Assembly: GCA_963718405.1 (NCBI GenBank)
Contig: CAVQYZ010000001.1
Coordinates: forward strand, 496,001 to 560,000
Direction of reading: 5' to 3'
DNA: 64,000 bases
DNA from: Bog-756 sp963718405
Lineage (GTDB): Bacteria > Actinomycetota > Acidimicrobiia > Acidimicrobiales > RAAP-2
Shown here: positions 9,995 through 17,494 of the stretch, one piece after another
How positions within the stretch are numbered: position 1 is the first letter of the stretch
Layout of the letters: each line of letters starts with the position of its first letter
Translations under genes and position numbers: made by a program
Notes under the pieces: generated by a model
Seen by the model: the letters and a program-made list of their open reading frames with translations, nothing else
What the model was told of the DNA's origin: nothing
Databases searched by the model: none

Positions 9995-10068
9995 GGGGAC
10001 GTAGCCCAATCGGCAGAGGCAGGGCGCTTAAACCGCCTCCAGTGAGGGTTCGAGTCCCTCCGTCCCCA
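9995..10068 (+). tRNA. tRNA-like gene with UAA anticodon and short variable loop (tRNA-Leu-type, atypical)
   Basis: The acceptor stem pairs GGGGACG (9995-10001) with CGTCCCC (10061-10067), followed by A as discriminator. The T arm is GAGGG, TTCGAGT, CCCTC. The anticodon stem GGGCG/CGCCT holds the loop CTTAAAC, giving anticodon UAA, which would read UUA leucine codons. Between the anticodon and T stems only five bases remain, so there is no long variable arm as expected for leucine tRNAs. The D arm has one base more than the common pattern. CCA is not encoded (ACC then G). It may be a non-standard leucine tRNA or a tRNA of another identity. About 170 bp upstream and 110 bp downstream show no gene. 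Confidence 0.75.
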
Positions 10069-10179
10069 CCGATGGTGTAGCGAAGGCCACGCCCCTTAGG
10101 GAGCATCTTCCCTGGACGGTTGTGGGAAACCAGGCAGGTCCCTGAGCCAGTCGGGCATCGCCGGTTGATGTTGGTGCCG

Positions 10180-10512
10180 TCATGGCGCTGAGAGATAGTG
10201 CTGCAGGGCGTCGAGCCGGTCGTCCCAGGCGTGGGCGAGCGCGGCGAGAAACTGCTGGGCGAGCTGCACGGGTGCGGACTGCAGCCGGTAGCGCACCCGC
10301 CGGCGCTCGCCGGGCTCGGGCGTGACCAGGCCCGCGTCGGCCATGAGGGCGAGGTGTTTTGCGATCGCCTGGCGGCTGATCGGCAGCCGAGCGGCTAGAT
10401 CGGTGGCCGTGGACGGGCCATCGATTGCGAGGGCGGCGAGGATTGTGCGGCGGGTCGGGTCAGCGAGGGCAACGAATACCTGCTCGGCAACGGCCTCGAT
10501 GTCAGGCGCCAT
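10180..10512 (-). CDS. ArsR-family transcriptional regulator
   Basis: About 110 residues starting at the ATG at 10512, which overlaps the end of the upstream SRPBCC gene by 11 bp; this coupling and the conserved domain start decide the start. A winged helix-turn-helix is clear: ALADPTRRTILAAL, then the recognition region PISRQAIAKHLALM and the wing RRVRYRL. No Cys metal-sensing motif is seen, so it resembles the SdpR/autorepressor-type ArsR proteins paired with SRPBCC partners rather than metal sensors. It probably represses its own operon by way of the dyads at 11538-11580. Confidence 0.9.
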   Translation of the reverse strand: MAPDIEAVAEQVFVALADPTRRTILAALAIDGPSTATDLAARLPISRQAIAKHLALMADAGLVTPEPGERRRVRYRLQSAPVQLAQQFLAALAHAWDDRLDALQHYLSAP

Positions 10513-10933
10513 CGACGTGATCCGCAAGCTCTCCCAACTCACGCCACCAGCCCTCACTGTGAGAGTCGTAGGTCTGGCGTCGCCGGTCGACGGGAAGCTG
10601 GGCGAAACCGCTCTCGATGACGCGCAGCAGGGTTCCGTCGTTGTCGGGCTCCAGGGTGAACTCGACGTAGGTGCGTCGGGGGTCGTCCTCGGGCAGGTCG
10701 GGCAGCCGCCAGGTGTAAGCGAACACCGTGGGCTCCTCGACACGCTCCACGCGCATCTCGACCGTCATGCCGCCAGCGAAGGTCATCGTGGCCGAGCCGC
10801 CGGGTCGAAGGTCGATGCTCGCCCTCTCGCCGAACCACGAACTCAGACCATCGGCCGTGGTGAGCGCCTGCCACACCTCCAGCGGCGGGCGGGCCAGGAC
10901 GACCGTGCGTTCGATGCGGTCGGGGAACGCCAT
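10502..10933 (-). CDS. SRPBCC (AHSA1-like/START) domain protein
   Basis: A 143-residue single-domain protein. Typical family features are an N-terminal IERTVVLARPPLEVWQAL strand-helix, then GLSSWFGE, and a C-terminal long helix (GWWRELGELADHV). The fold makes a hydrophobic pocket for small ligands; the ligand is unknown. A GAGGAGG ribosome site precedes the ATG. It is the middle gene of an SRPBCC-SRPBCC-ArsR operon and overlaps the ArsR gene. Confidence 0.88.
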   Translation of the reverse strand: MAFPDRIERTVVLARPPLEVWQALTTADGLSSWFGERASIDLRPGGSATMTFAGGMTVEMRVERVEEPTVFAYTWRLPDLPEDDPRRTYVEFTLEPDNDGTLLRVIESGFAQLPVDRRRQTYDSHSEGWWRELGELADHVDGA

Positions 10934-11033
10934 GACGTTCCTCCTCTGGGCAACGACAATGGATGATGCCGGACGATGGTCGCCGACCCGGGGACTGCCG
11001 GCTACGCCGTGCAGTCCCCGGGGAAACCGGGGA

Positions 11034-11513
11034 TCAGTCGCTCTCCTCGGCGGCGCGGCGGGCGAGATCCCGCGGGCTGCGGTTGGGAGCGCCGGGGCCG
11101 CCCTCGACCAGCTCGCGCAGGCTGGTGCCGACGAAGTGATCCCAGCTGCGGCTGCACATGTCCTTGCATTCGAGATTGTCGTTCAGGCCGCGGTGCTCGA
11201 AGGTGAGTTCGCAGGAGCCATCATCGATCGGCGTGATGGTGAACGTCGGCTGGGTGCCGACCCAGTCCTCCATGAAGGTGCACTCGATGACGGTCCAGCG
11301 GACGGTCGTCGGGCGGGTCGCCTCGTCAACGCGGACGAGGAGCGGCGGCTGTTCCGCCACCATCGGGAACCGCAGCTCGCCATCGGTCAGGCCCGAGCCC
11401 GTTACCGGGCTCCACCAGGCGGTCAACCCTTCGATCGTGGTGACGGCGTCGAACGCAGCGTCGGCGGGAGCGTTGACACGGATGGTCGTGCGGTAGTCGG
11501 TGGTGGTCGTCAT
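11034..11513 (-). CDS. SRPBCC domain protein
   Basis: About 159 residues from the ATG at 11513, chosen because AAGGAGG lies 6 bases before it; an upstream in-frame ATG at 11543 would put the start inside the operator. TTIRVNAPADAAFDAV and GLTAWWSP mark the family, with a C-terminal helix SWDHFVGTSLRELVEGG. It is the first gene of the operon and sits directly below a pair of dyad sites. Function beyond ligand binding is not known. Confidence 0.88.
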   Translation of the reverse strand: MTTTTDYRTTIRVNAPADAAFDAVTTIEGLTAWWSPVTGSGLTDGELRFPMVAEQPPLLVRVDEATRPTTVRWTVIECTFMEDWVGTQPTFTITPIDDGSCELTFEHRGLNDNLECKDMCSRSWDHFVGTSLRELVEGGPGAPNRSPRDLARRAAEESD

Positions 11514-11537
11514 TGGGCCTCCTTGAGCGAAGTGGGA

Positions 11538-11580
11538 TAGCAACTAACTGATTGCTACAGTATGGCAACTGATCGGTTGC
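11538..11580. promoter_or_regulatory. Two adjacent dyad operators upstream of the SRPBCC-ArsR operon
   Basis: The first site is GCAACTAACTGATTGC (11540-11555), whose outer arms extend to TAGCAA/TTGCTA (11538-11557). The second is GCAACTGATCGGTTGC (11565-11580), nearly a perfect palindrome. Centres are 25 bp apart. They share the GCAACT...TTGC pattern and end 25 bp before the operon's first ATG. Binding by the ArsR protein of the same operon is inference. Confidence 0.65.
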
Positions 11581-11723
11581 GTCAATAGGGCCAGGTTCTT
11601 GGTGGCCGTTGATCCAGGACGGAGGAGTGGTCTGTGCCAATTCGGAAGGATTGCGACTCTCCTGTCCCTTCACGACCTTCCCGATCGTCGTATTCATGGA
11701 ATCATCAATCGGGAGGAGACCCC

Positions 11724-12065
11724 ATGAAGTACGTACTGATGCTGACCCGTGGCGCCTGGCAGGAGGAAGGGACCGAAGCCGAGCAGGCGGAGATATTCGG
11801 CGGGATCATGAAGTGGTTCGAGAGCCACTGGGCTGACGGCACCATCATCGAGGCCAACCAGCTGCAACCTCCGGACACCGCCACGACGGTGGTCCTCGAC
11901 CGCGGATCGTCCACCATCGTCGACCGTCCGCTCCTGGAGGCGAAGGAGGCCATTGGCGGCTACGCCGTTGTGGACGTCGCGGACCTCGACGCCGCACTCG
12001 CCCTGGCTCGGTCTTTCCCGATGCCGGACGGGAAGGTGGAGGTGCGTCCTGTCGTCGAACGCTGA
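11724..12065 (+). CDS. YCII/DGPF-domain protein, partner of ECF42 sigma factor
   Basis: A 113-residue YCII-related protein (MKYVLMLTRG, later GGYAVVDVADLDAALALA, ending KVEVRPVV). The start at 11724 follows GGGAGGAG. The matching block here reads DRPLLEAKEAIGGY where the family name motif DGPF...K would stand. Proteins of this type are typically encoded next to ECF42 sigma factors, as here: the sigma gene begins inside or just after this one. Role unknown; it is usually found as a regulated target of the sigma factor. Confidence 0.9.
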   Translation: MKYVLMLTRGAWQEEGTEAEQAEIFGGIMKWFESHWADGTIIEANQLQPPDTATTVVLDRGSSTIVDRPLLEAKEAIGGYAVVDVADLDAALALARSFPMPDGKVEVRPVVER

Positions 12066-13278
12066 CGACCGACCGGATCCCCGCTCATCGATCGAGCGGG
12101 TGTTTCGGGAGGAGGCGGGCCGGCTCACTGCGAGCCTGGTCCGTTTCCTCGGAGACTTCGACCTGGCTGAGGAGATGGTGGCCGAGGCGGTGGTCGAGGC
12201 GCTGGTCCGATGGCCGGTGGATGGTGTGCCGGATCAACCCGGTGCCTGGCTGATGACGACCGCTCGGAACCGGGCTATCGACCGAAGTCGCAGAGATTCC
12301 CGCTACAAGGACAAGCTCGCGATGTTGGCGTCGCTTCCCGATACGGCGTCCAGGGAGCCCGACGATCGGCTGCGGCTCATCTTCACGTGCTGCCACCCGG
12401 CATTGGGTACGGACGCCCAGGTTGCCCTCACACTCCGCGCTGTAGCGGGACTGACCACCGCCGAGATAGCCCGGGCGTTTGTCGTCCCCGAATCCACCTT
12501 GTCCAAGCGGCTCACCCGGGCGAAGCAGAAGATCGTAGCGGCTGGCATCCCGTACCGAACGCCCGAGCCCGAGGAGTGGCCGAGCCGGCTCAACCAGGTG
12601 CTCCAGGTGATCTACCTCGTGTTCAACGAGGCCTATTTGACGACATCAGGCGATGCGGTGGCTCGCCGGGAGCTGGCGCACGATGCTGCATGGCTTACGA
12701 CGATTCTCGTGACATGGCTGCCTGACGAACCCGAAGCCCTCGGACTCCAGGCATTACTCCAGCTCCACCTCGCCCGCTGGTCTGCACGCCTGGACTCGAA
12801 TGGTCACATCGTCCTCCTCCAGGATCAAGACCGCTCGATGTGGGATGAAGGCAAGATCGAGGTAGCTAATGCCCTCATTGAGCGGGCAGGCAGGCTTCGA
12901 CGTCCGGGGCCCTATCAAATCGAGGCGGCGATCCAGGCGGTGCACTGCGCAGCATCGAAATGGGACGCCACGGACTGGGCCCAACTCCTTCAGCTTTACT
13001 CGTTGCTGGCGGCACACGACGGATCACCGGTGGTTTTACTGAATCGGGCGATCGTCGTTGGACAGATTGATGGACCCGAAGCCGCGCTCATCGAGGTGGA
13101 CGCACTCGAGGGCTCGCTCGGCAGGTACTACCTCTTCCACGCCACCAGGGCATCGTTCCTGGACCAGATGGGCCAAATTGCCGAGGCGCGTCAGGCTAAT
13201 CGGGAGGCCCTCAGGTACACGACCAATGTGGCCGAGCGTGCCATGTTGACCAGCCGTCTCGCCGACTCAGCAAGCTAG
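12049..13278 (+). CDS. ECF42-type RNA polymerase sigma factor with TPR-like C-terminal domain
   Basis: Sigma region 2 is seen in EEMVAEAVVEALVRWP and PGAWLMTTARNRAIDRSR, and region 4 in GLTTAEIARAFVVPESTLSKRL. A long C-terminal half with helical repeats (for example LLNRAIVVGQIDGPEAAL) is the hallmark of ECF42, which have no membrane anti-sigma factor; the extension is thought to control activity. There is no ATG or GTG in frame before the conserved N terminus. A CTG at 12049, six bases after GGAGG, is the best start and overlaps the YCII gene by 17 bp; a GTG at 12103 lacks a ribosome site and would cut the first helix. Length about 409 residues. Confidence 0.88.
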   Translation: MSSNADDRPDPRSSIERVFREEAGRLTASLVRFLGDFDLAEEMVAEAVVEALVRWPVDGVPDQPGAWLMTTARNRAIDRSRRDSRYKDKLAMLASLPDTASREPDDRLRLIFTCCHPALGTDAQVALTLRAVAGLTTAEIARAFVVPESTLSKRLTRAKQKIVAAGIPYRTPEPEEWPSRLNQVLQVIYLVFNEAYLTTSGDAVARRELAHDAAWLTTILVTWLPDEPEALGLQALLQLHLARWSARLDSNGHIVLLQDQDRSMWDEGKIEVANALIERAGRLRRPGPYQIEAAIQAVHCAASKWDATDWAQLLQLYSLLAAHDGSPVVLLNRAIVVGQIDGPEAALIEVDALEGSLGRYYLFHATRASFLDQMGQIAEARQANREALRYTTNVAERAMLTSRLADSAS

Positions 13279-13355
13279 GGGAAGTCCCTGCATGGCCGGA
13301 CCTATGGAACTGACCTGTTCAGGCGCGCTCGGAAAAAGGTGAAGGGCTTGGCCCG

Positions 13356-14123
13356 TCAGAGGGCGGTCAGGACGATGGGGCCGTCCTCGGTTATGGCGAT
13401 GGTGTGCTCGCTGTGGGCTGCCCTGGTGCCGCTGGCAGTACGAAGGGTCCAACCGTCGGGGTCGGTTACATACTCATCGGTGCCGCCGGAGATCAGCATG
13501 GGTTCGATGGCGATGACCAGGCCTGGCCGGAGCCGGTAGCCGCGACCGGTTCGGCCTTCGTTCGGTACGAATGGATCCTCGTGCATGGCCCGCCCGACCC
13601 CATGACCACCGTGGTTTTCGAGAAGGCCGTAGCCGGACTTGCGGGCCGGGGTTCCGATGGCATGACCCAGGTCGCCGAGTTGGCTCCCCGGCAGGGCCGC
13701 GGCGATACCTCGCTCCAGGGCCGCGTCGGTGGCGGCGATCAGTTCGGCGTCGCCCGGGCGGGGCGTGCCCACGATGAAACTGATGGCGGCGTCACCGCAC
13801 CAGCCTTGGACGAACGCCCCGCAATCGATGCTCACCAGGTCGCCATCGGCCAGGCGGGTCCGATCCGGCACCCCGTGGACCACCGCATCGTTGACGCTGG
13901 CACAGATGACGCCGGGGTAGGGGGTCGGTGCCCACGACGGGTGGTAGCCCAAGAAGGCCGGCGTCGCTCCAGCCCCTTTGATGACCTGTGCGGCCACCTG
14001 ATCCAGCTCGGACAACGTGACTCCGACTGCAGCCCGCTGGCGAACGGCCGCCAGGGCCTCGGCCACCACCCGGCCGGCCTGGCGCAGCACTCCGATCTCT
14101 CTTGACGTCTTGAGCTCGATCAC
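13356..14123 (-). CDS. map: Methionine aminopeptidase, type I
   Basis: About 255 residues from a GTG at 14123 (start IELKTSREI), with GAGGAG 11 bases upstream. This is the usual N terminus of the family; longer in-frame extensions would run into the divergent regulator. Metal ligands are visible: Asp in SIDCG, Asp in CGDAAISF, His in NHGGHGVG, Glu in IAIEPM and Glu in HSEHT. It removes the initiator methionine from new proteins. It is not in the usual ribosomal cluster, so it may be a second copy; this cannot be settled here. It is divergent from an XRE regulator and shares a 32-bp dyad with it. Confidence 0.93.
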   Translation of the reverse strand: MIELKTSREIGVLRQAGRVVAEALAAVRQRAAVGVTLSELDQVAAQVIKGAGATPAFLGYHPSWAPTPYPGVICASVNDAVVHGVPDRTRLADGDLVSIDCGAFVQGWCGDAAISFIVGTPRPGDAELIAATDAALERGIAAALPGSQLGDLGHAIGTPARKSGYGLLENHGGHGVGRAMHEDPFVPNEGRTGRGYRLRPGLVIAIEPMLISGGTDEYVTDPDGWTLRTASGTRAAHSEHTIAITEDGPIVLTAL

Positions 14124-14152
14124 GTTTCTGGTCGCTCCTCGTATCCGGCTTG

Positions 14153-14184
14153 CTCGAATGATCATACCGGTATTACTATTCGAG
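14153..14184. promoter_or_regulatory. 32-bp dyad operator covering both divergent promoters of map and the XRE gene
   Basis: The perfect palindrome ATACCGGTAT (14164-14173) is flanked symmetrically by CTCGAAT (14153-14159) and ATTCGAG (14178-14184), all with the same centre. On the minus strand TATGAT (14166-14161) is a good -10 for map, giving a leader of about 30 nt with a ribosome site. On the plus strand TACTAT (14174-14179) is a good -10 for a transcript starting near the GTG at 14186, which would be leaderless. A protein on this site would block both -10 elements. Confidence 0.7.
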
Positions 14185-14185
14185 T

Positions 14186-14458
14186 GTGGTACGAGATCCG
14201 TTGAAACCGTGGGAGATCGAACGCGGTCGGCAACTCGGCTCCATCCTGCGCCAAGCGCGCGGACCGGCAAGCCTGGGCCACGTGGCGCTGGCCGCCGGCA
14301 TCTCTGTCGAGACCCTCCGCAAGATCGAGACGGGAAGAATCCCGACCCCGGCGTTCTTCACCGTGGTGGCCCTGGCCCGGGTCCTCGACCTCTCCCTCGA
14401 CGACCTCTCGGTCGACGTCATCCCCGAACGAGCGAGCACGGGAACCAGGGCTTCCTAA
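14186..14458 (+). CDS. XRE-family helix-turn-helix regulator
   Basis: A 90-residue protein from a GTG. The helix-turn-helix is in LGHVALAAGISVETLRKIE, followed by FFTVVALARVLDLSLDDL. It is almost only a DNA-binding domain. Its divergent position next to map and the shared dyad suggest that it represses itself and map; this is inference. The start is set by the operator, which ends one base before the GTG. Confidence 0.88.
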   Translation: MVRDPLKPWEIERGRQLGSILRQARGPASLGHVALAAGISVETLRKIETGRIPTPAFFTVVALARVLDLSLDDLSVDVIPERASTGTRAS

Positions 14459-14690
14459 GAGGTTCCGATACGCAAACCCCCTCTGCCGATGTACGTCTCC
14501 CAGGTCCGCATGGGCTGAAAGCACCCAAGCCCACGACGCAGTCATGCGGCCGTACCACGCGCACGCCAAAGCGATCGGTGCCCAGATGGTCAAAGCGCTC
14601 GAAGACACCCAATAAGCAAAGAGTGGCAACCCGGGTCAGTTCTTCGGTGGGAGGCACAGAGGCTGAACATGTGGTGGCCCGTGCAGTGCC

Positions 14691-15932
14691 CTACGCCAGC
14701 TCCCGCCGGCGCCGGGCCAGGTAGGCGGTTTCGGCGGTGTTGCCGGCCAGTTCGATGGCCTTGTCGTAGGCCTCCCGAGACTCCTCACTCCGACTCAACC
14801 GGCGCAGCAGATCGGCCCGGGTCGCATGGAAGGGGTGGTAGTCGGCGAGCTCGTTCTCCAGAGGGCCGACGATGGCCAGTGCCACCTCGGGGCCGTCGAG
14901 CTCGGCCACCGCAATGGCCCGGTTGAGGGCCACGATCGGTGAGGGGTCGATGCGCGCCAGTTGGTCATAGAGCGCCACGACCTGTGACCAGTCGGTCTCG
15001 CCTGCGCGTGAGGCCGAGGTATGCACGGCATTGATCGCCGCCAGAATCTGGTAGCGACCCGGAGCCACCCCGGTAGCCAGGCGCTGACGAACCAGCTGAT
15101 GGCCTTCAGCGATCAGTGCTGCGTCCCACGCCCCTCGGTCCTGCTGGTCGAGCGTGACCAGTTCGCCGCCCGCGGAGACCCGGGCCGTGCGGCGGGACTC
15201 CGTGAGCAGCATCAAGGCCAGCAGCCCGGCCGCCTCACCGTCCTCAGGCATGAGGGCATGGATCAATCGGGTGAGCCGGATGGCTTCGGTGGTGAGATCC
15301 TGACGTACCGGATCGGTGTGGGGGCCGGTGGCCAGGTAACCCTCGTTGAAGACGAGGTAGAGAACGGCCAGTACTCCCGAGACCCGTCCTGGGAGATCCT
15401 CTGCAGCCGGTACCCGATAGGGGATGCGGGCCGTTTTGATCTTGGTCTTGGCACGGGTGATCCGTTGGCCCATGGTGGTCTCCTGCACCAGGAAGGCCCG
15501 GGCGATCTCCGGCACGGTCAGACCCCCCACCATCCGCAGCGTCAGTGCCACCCGGCTCTCGATCGACAGCGCAGGGTGACAGCAGGTGAAGATCAGCCGG
15601 AGCCGCTCGTCGGCGATGGCTCCTTGGTCCCGCGATTCAGGTGGGCTTTCGTCCTCGGCCAACATGTGAGCTTCCAAGTGCTTTCCGGATCGTTTGTTCT
15701 CGCGTCGGATCCGATCGATGGCTTTCCGGTTGGCAGTTGTTGTCAGCCAGGCGCCGGGGTTGGGCGGGACGCCGTCTTCCGGCCAGTGCGCCACGGCCGT
15801 GGCGAAGGCCTCGGCCGCCGACTCTTCGGCGATGTCGAGGTCACCGAACCGTCTGGCCAGGGCGGCGACCACCCTGGCCCACTCGTTGTCGAGGGCCTCG
15901 GTGATCGCCGCTTGGGCGTCGTCCGTGGTCAC
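14691..15932 (-). CDS. ECF42-type RNA polymerase sigma factor
   Basis: 413 residues. Region 2 is seen in EESAAEAFATAVAHWPEDG and PGAWLTTTANRKAIDRIR, region 4 in GLTVPEIARAFLVQETTM, followed by the conserved VLYLVFNEGYLA and the C-terminal TPR-like domain (IVALNRAIAVAELDGPEVAL). The GTG start overlaps the stop of the upstream YCII gene by 4 bp (GTGA), so the two are translationally coupled. It is a clear second copy of the module at 11724-13278, in opposite orientation. The two proteins are diverged, so this is not a recent duplication. About 230 bp downstream (14459-14690) show no gene. Confidence 0.93.
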   Translation of the reverse strand: MTTDDAQAAITEALDNEWARVVAALARRFGDLDIAEESAAEAFATAVAHWPEDGVPPNPGAWLTTTANRKAIDRIRRENKRSGKHLEAHMLAEDESPPESRDQGAIADERLRLIFTCCHPALSIESRVALTLRMVGGLTVPEIARAFLVQETTMGQRITRAKTKIKTARIPYRVPAAEDLPGRVSGVLAVLYLVFNEGYLATGPHTDPVRQDLTTEAIRLTRLIHALMPEDGEAAGLLALMLLTESRRTARVSAGGELVTLDQQDRGAWDAALIAEGHQLVRQRLATGVAPGRYQILAAINAVHTSASRAGETDWSQVVALYDQLARIDPSPIVALNRAIAVAELDGPEVALAIVGPLENELADYHPFHATRADLLRRLSRSEESREAYDKAIELAGNTAETAYLARRRRELA

Positions 15933-16258
15933 TCAGCTAGCAGCGGCCGGACCTCGACCTTGCGGTTACAGCTCCTCGATCCCTCGGTGGCGAGCTCGAT
16001 CGCCACGTCGAGGTCGGGAGCCTCGATGATCCAGAAGCCCGCCATGTACTCCTTTGACTCCAGGAACGGCCCATCGGTGAGCACCGGCGCTTCACCTCTG
16101 TTATCGATGAGGGTGGCTGTGTCGTGGCCCCCGAGGCCGGCGGCGAACACCCAATGGCCATCGGCGATGAGCCGGTCGTTGAAGACGTCGATGGCGGCCA
16201 TTTCGCTGGGGGTGGCCAGTTCGGGCGAGTCGTGAATGACGGAAAACAGGTACTGCAT
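15929..16258 (-). CDS. YCII/DGPF-domain protein, partner of ECF42 sigma factor
   Basis: A 109-residue protein with the signature TDGPFLESKEYMAGFWIIE. The ATG at 16258 has GGAG about 10 bases upstream. It heads a two-gene operon with the ECF42 sigma factor. Family members are dimeric ferredoxin-like folds related to YciI; the reaction, if any, is not known. Confidence 0.92.
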   Translation of the reverse strand: MQYLFSVIHDSPELATPSEMAAIDVFNDRLIADGHWVFAAGLGGHDTATLIDNRGEAPVLTDGPFLESKEYMAGFWIIEAPDLDVAIELATEGSRSCNRKVEVRPLLAE

Positions 16259-16777
16259 CTCGGATCGTCTCCTGGGTTGGTCAGCGCCTCTCGTAGGCGG
16301 CCGTTCACACCTGCTACGAACAGCTCAGCCCGATTCGACACCATCCGCACGTCGTATCCTTCCAAAGATTGGCCGTCGGACCCGGGCGGTGGTCTTCGTG
16401 GGCCGCAGATTCGGTTGCCTGACCTCCATCCTGAATTGCGTGACCCTCAACTATGGCCGGTGGAAGGCCAGTTCTTCCGTTCGTCCATCAGGTGGTGGCA
16501 CCCGTCGTGGACACGATTGTCCCAAGAGGGTGTGACGATGCCGAAAACGTCGGCGACCGGTGACGGGCTGGGATCACGGAGGTCACCAGGATCGCCGGGA
16601 TCACCGGGATCACCGGGATCACCGGGATCACCGGGATCACCGGGATCACCGGGACACCGAGAAGATCGAGATAACCGAGTCGTGGACCGATAGCCTCAAC
16701 AACCACAACCTCATATCGCCGGGCACCCAACAGACGCCCCGTGCCCGGACGACGCACCCCACACAGGAGGCCCATCC
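16259..16777. other. Gene-free interval of about 520 bp
   Basis: No credible gene is seen. It lies between the YCII promoter side and the DinB-like gene. Its one clear structure is the 9-bp tandem repeat at 16579-16659. AGGAGG lies at its right end as ribosome site for the next gene. Confidence 0.6.
16579..16659 (+). repeat. 9-bp tandem repeat GGGATCACC
   Basis: Six perfect head-to-tail copies run from 16597 to 16650, with degenerate copies on both sides (for example AGGATCGCC at 16588-16596). The unit is a multiple of three, so every frame is open and shows simple repeats (Gly-Ser-Pro in one). I see no gene start or ribosome site that would make it coding. Confidence 0.85.
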
Positions 16778-17296
16778 ATGGTTGACTCACTCGAAGACCC
16801 GCGCCGGGTGGACCCGCCCTTCATTGCGGACGAGCGCCAGATGCTCGAAGCGTGGCTGGAGTTCCACCGCATCACGTTGCTGATGAAGTGCGAGGGGCTG
16901 GACGACGCCGGGCGCAAGGCCCGGCCCATCGCCACCTCGAAGTTGTCGTTGCACGGCCTGCTCCGCCACATGGCGGAGGTGGAGCGGAACTGGTTCCAGC
17001 GGGTGCTGTTGGAGTCGAAGGACGCCGGGCCCATCTGGTTCGATCCCGCCATCGACGACAGCGAGCTCGAGCCGCTCGATCAGGCGGACTGGGAGGCCGA
17101 CCTGGGCGTCTGGCGGGCGGAGTGCGAGGCTGGACGCCAGGCCTCAGCGGGCAAGGACCTGGCCTACACCGGTGTCCGCCGGGGGAAGCCGTGCTCGCTA
17201 CGCTGGATCTACAACCACATGATCGAGGAGTACGCCCGACACAACGGCCACGCCGACCTCATCCGCGAGCTGGTGGACGGCCAAGTCGGGGACTGA
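16778..17296 (+). CDS. DinB-like / DUF664 protein
   Basis: A 172-residue four-helix protein. The metal site of this superfamily is visible as His in LLRHMAEVERNW and His residues in YNHMIEEYARHNGHADLIRE. Members of the DinB/YfiT group bind a metal and several act as thiol-dependent transferases, in Actinobacteria often with mycothiol; whether this one does is unknown. The ATG follows AGGAGG. It appears to be a single-gene unit, followed by a GC-rich hairpin-prone stretch at 17300-17385 with no T run. Confidence 0.88.
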   Translation: MVDSLEDPRRVDPPFIADERQMLEAWLEFHRITLLMKCEGLDDAGRKARPIATSKLSLHGLLRHMAEVERNWFQRVLLESKDAGPIWFDPAIDDSELEPLDQADWEADLGVWRAECEAGRQASAGKDLAYTGVRRGKPCSLRWIYNHMIEEYARHNGHADLIRELVDGQVGD

Positions 17297-17494
17297 CCTG
17301 AACGTCCCTTCGGGTTCTCCGGGCCGGACCGGGTCGGACCCGGCCCCGGGTGGAACCCGGCACCCGGCCGGATCCGGAGGGCAAACGTCAGGAACAACAA
17401 CAGGCAGAAATTCGCCACATGAGAGATTTGACGAGGCGCGGACCCGGGCCGGACTCGCATGATGAATCTTCATCAGATGCAAAGGAGAACCCGC

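Noticed and set aside
14459..14690. 3' fragment of a gene ending near 14615
   Set aside because: A short frame (AVMRPYHAHAKAIGAQMVKA) looks protein-like but is only about 35 codons long, with no start and no family I recognise.
16124..16693. Collagen-like Gly-Ser-Pro repeat protein
   Set aside because: The frame is open only because the 9-bp repeat has no stop; its first part runs antisense through the YCII gene and there is no ribosome site.
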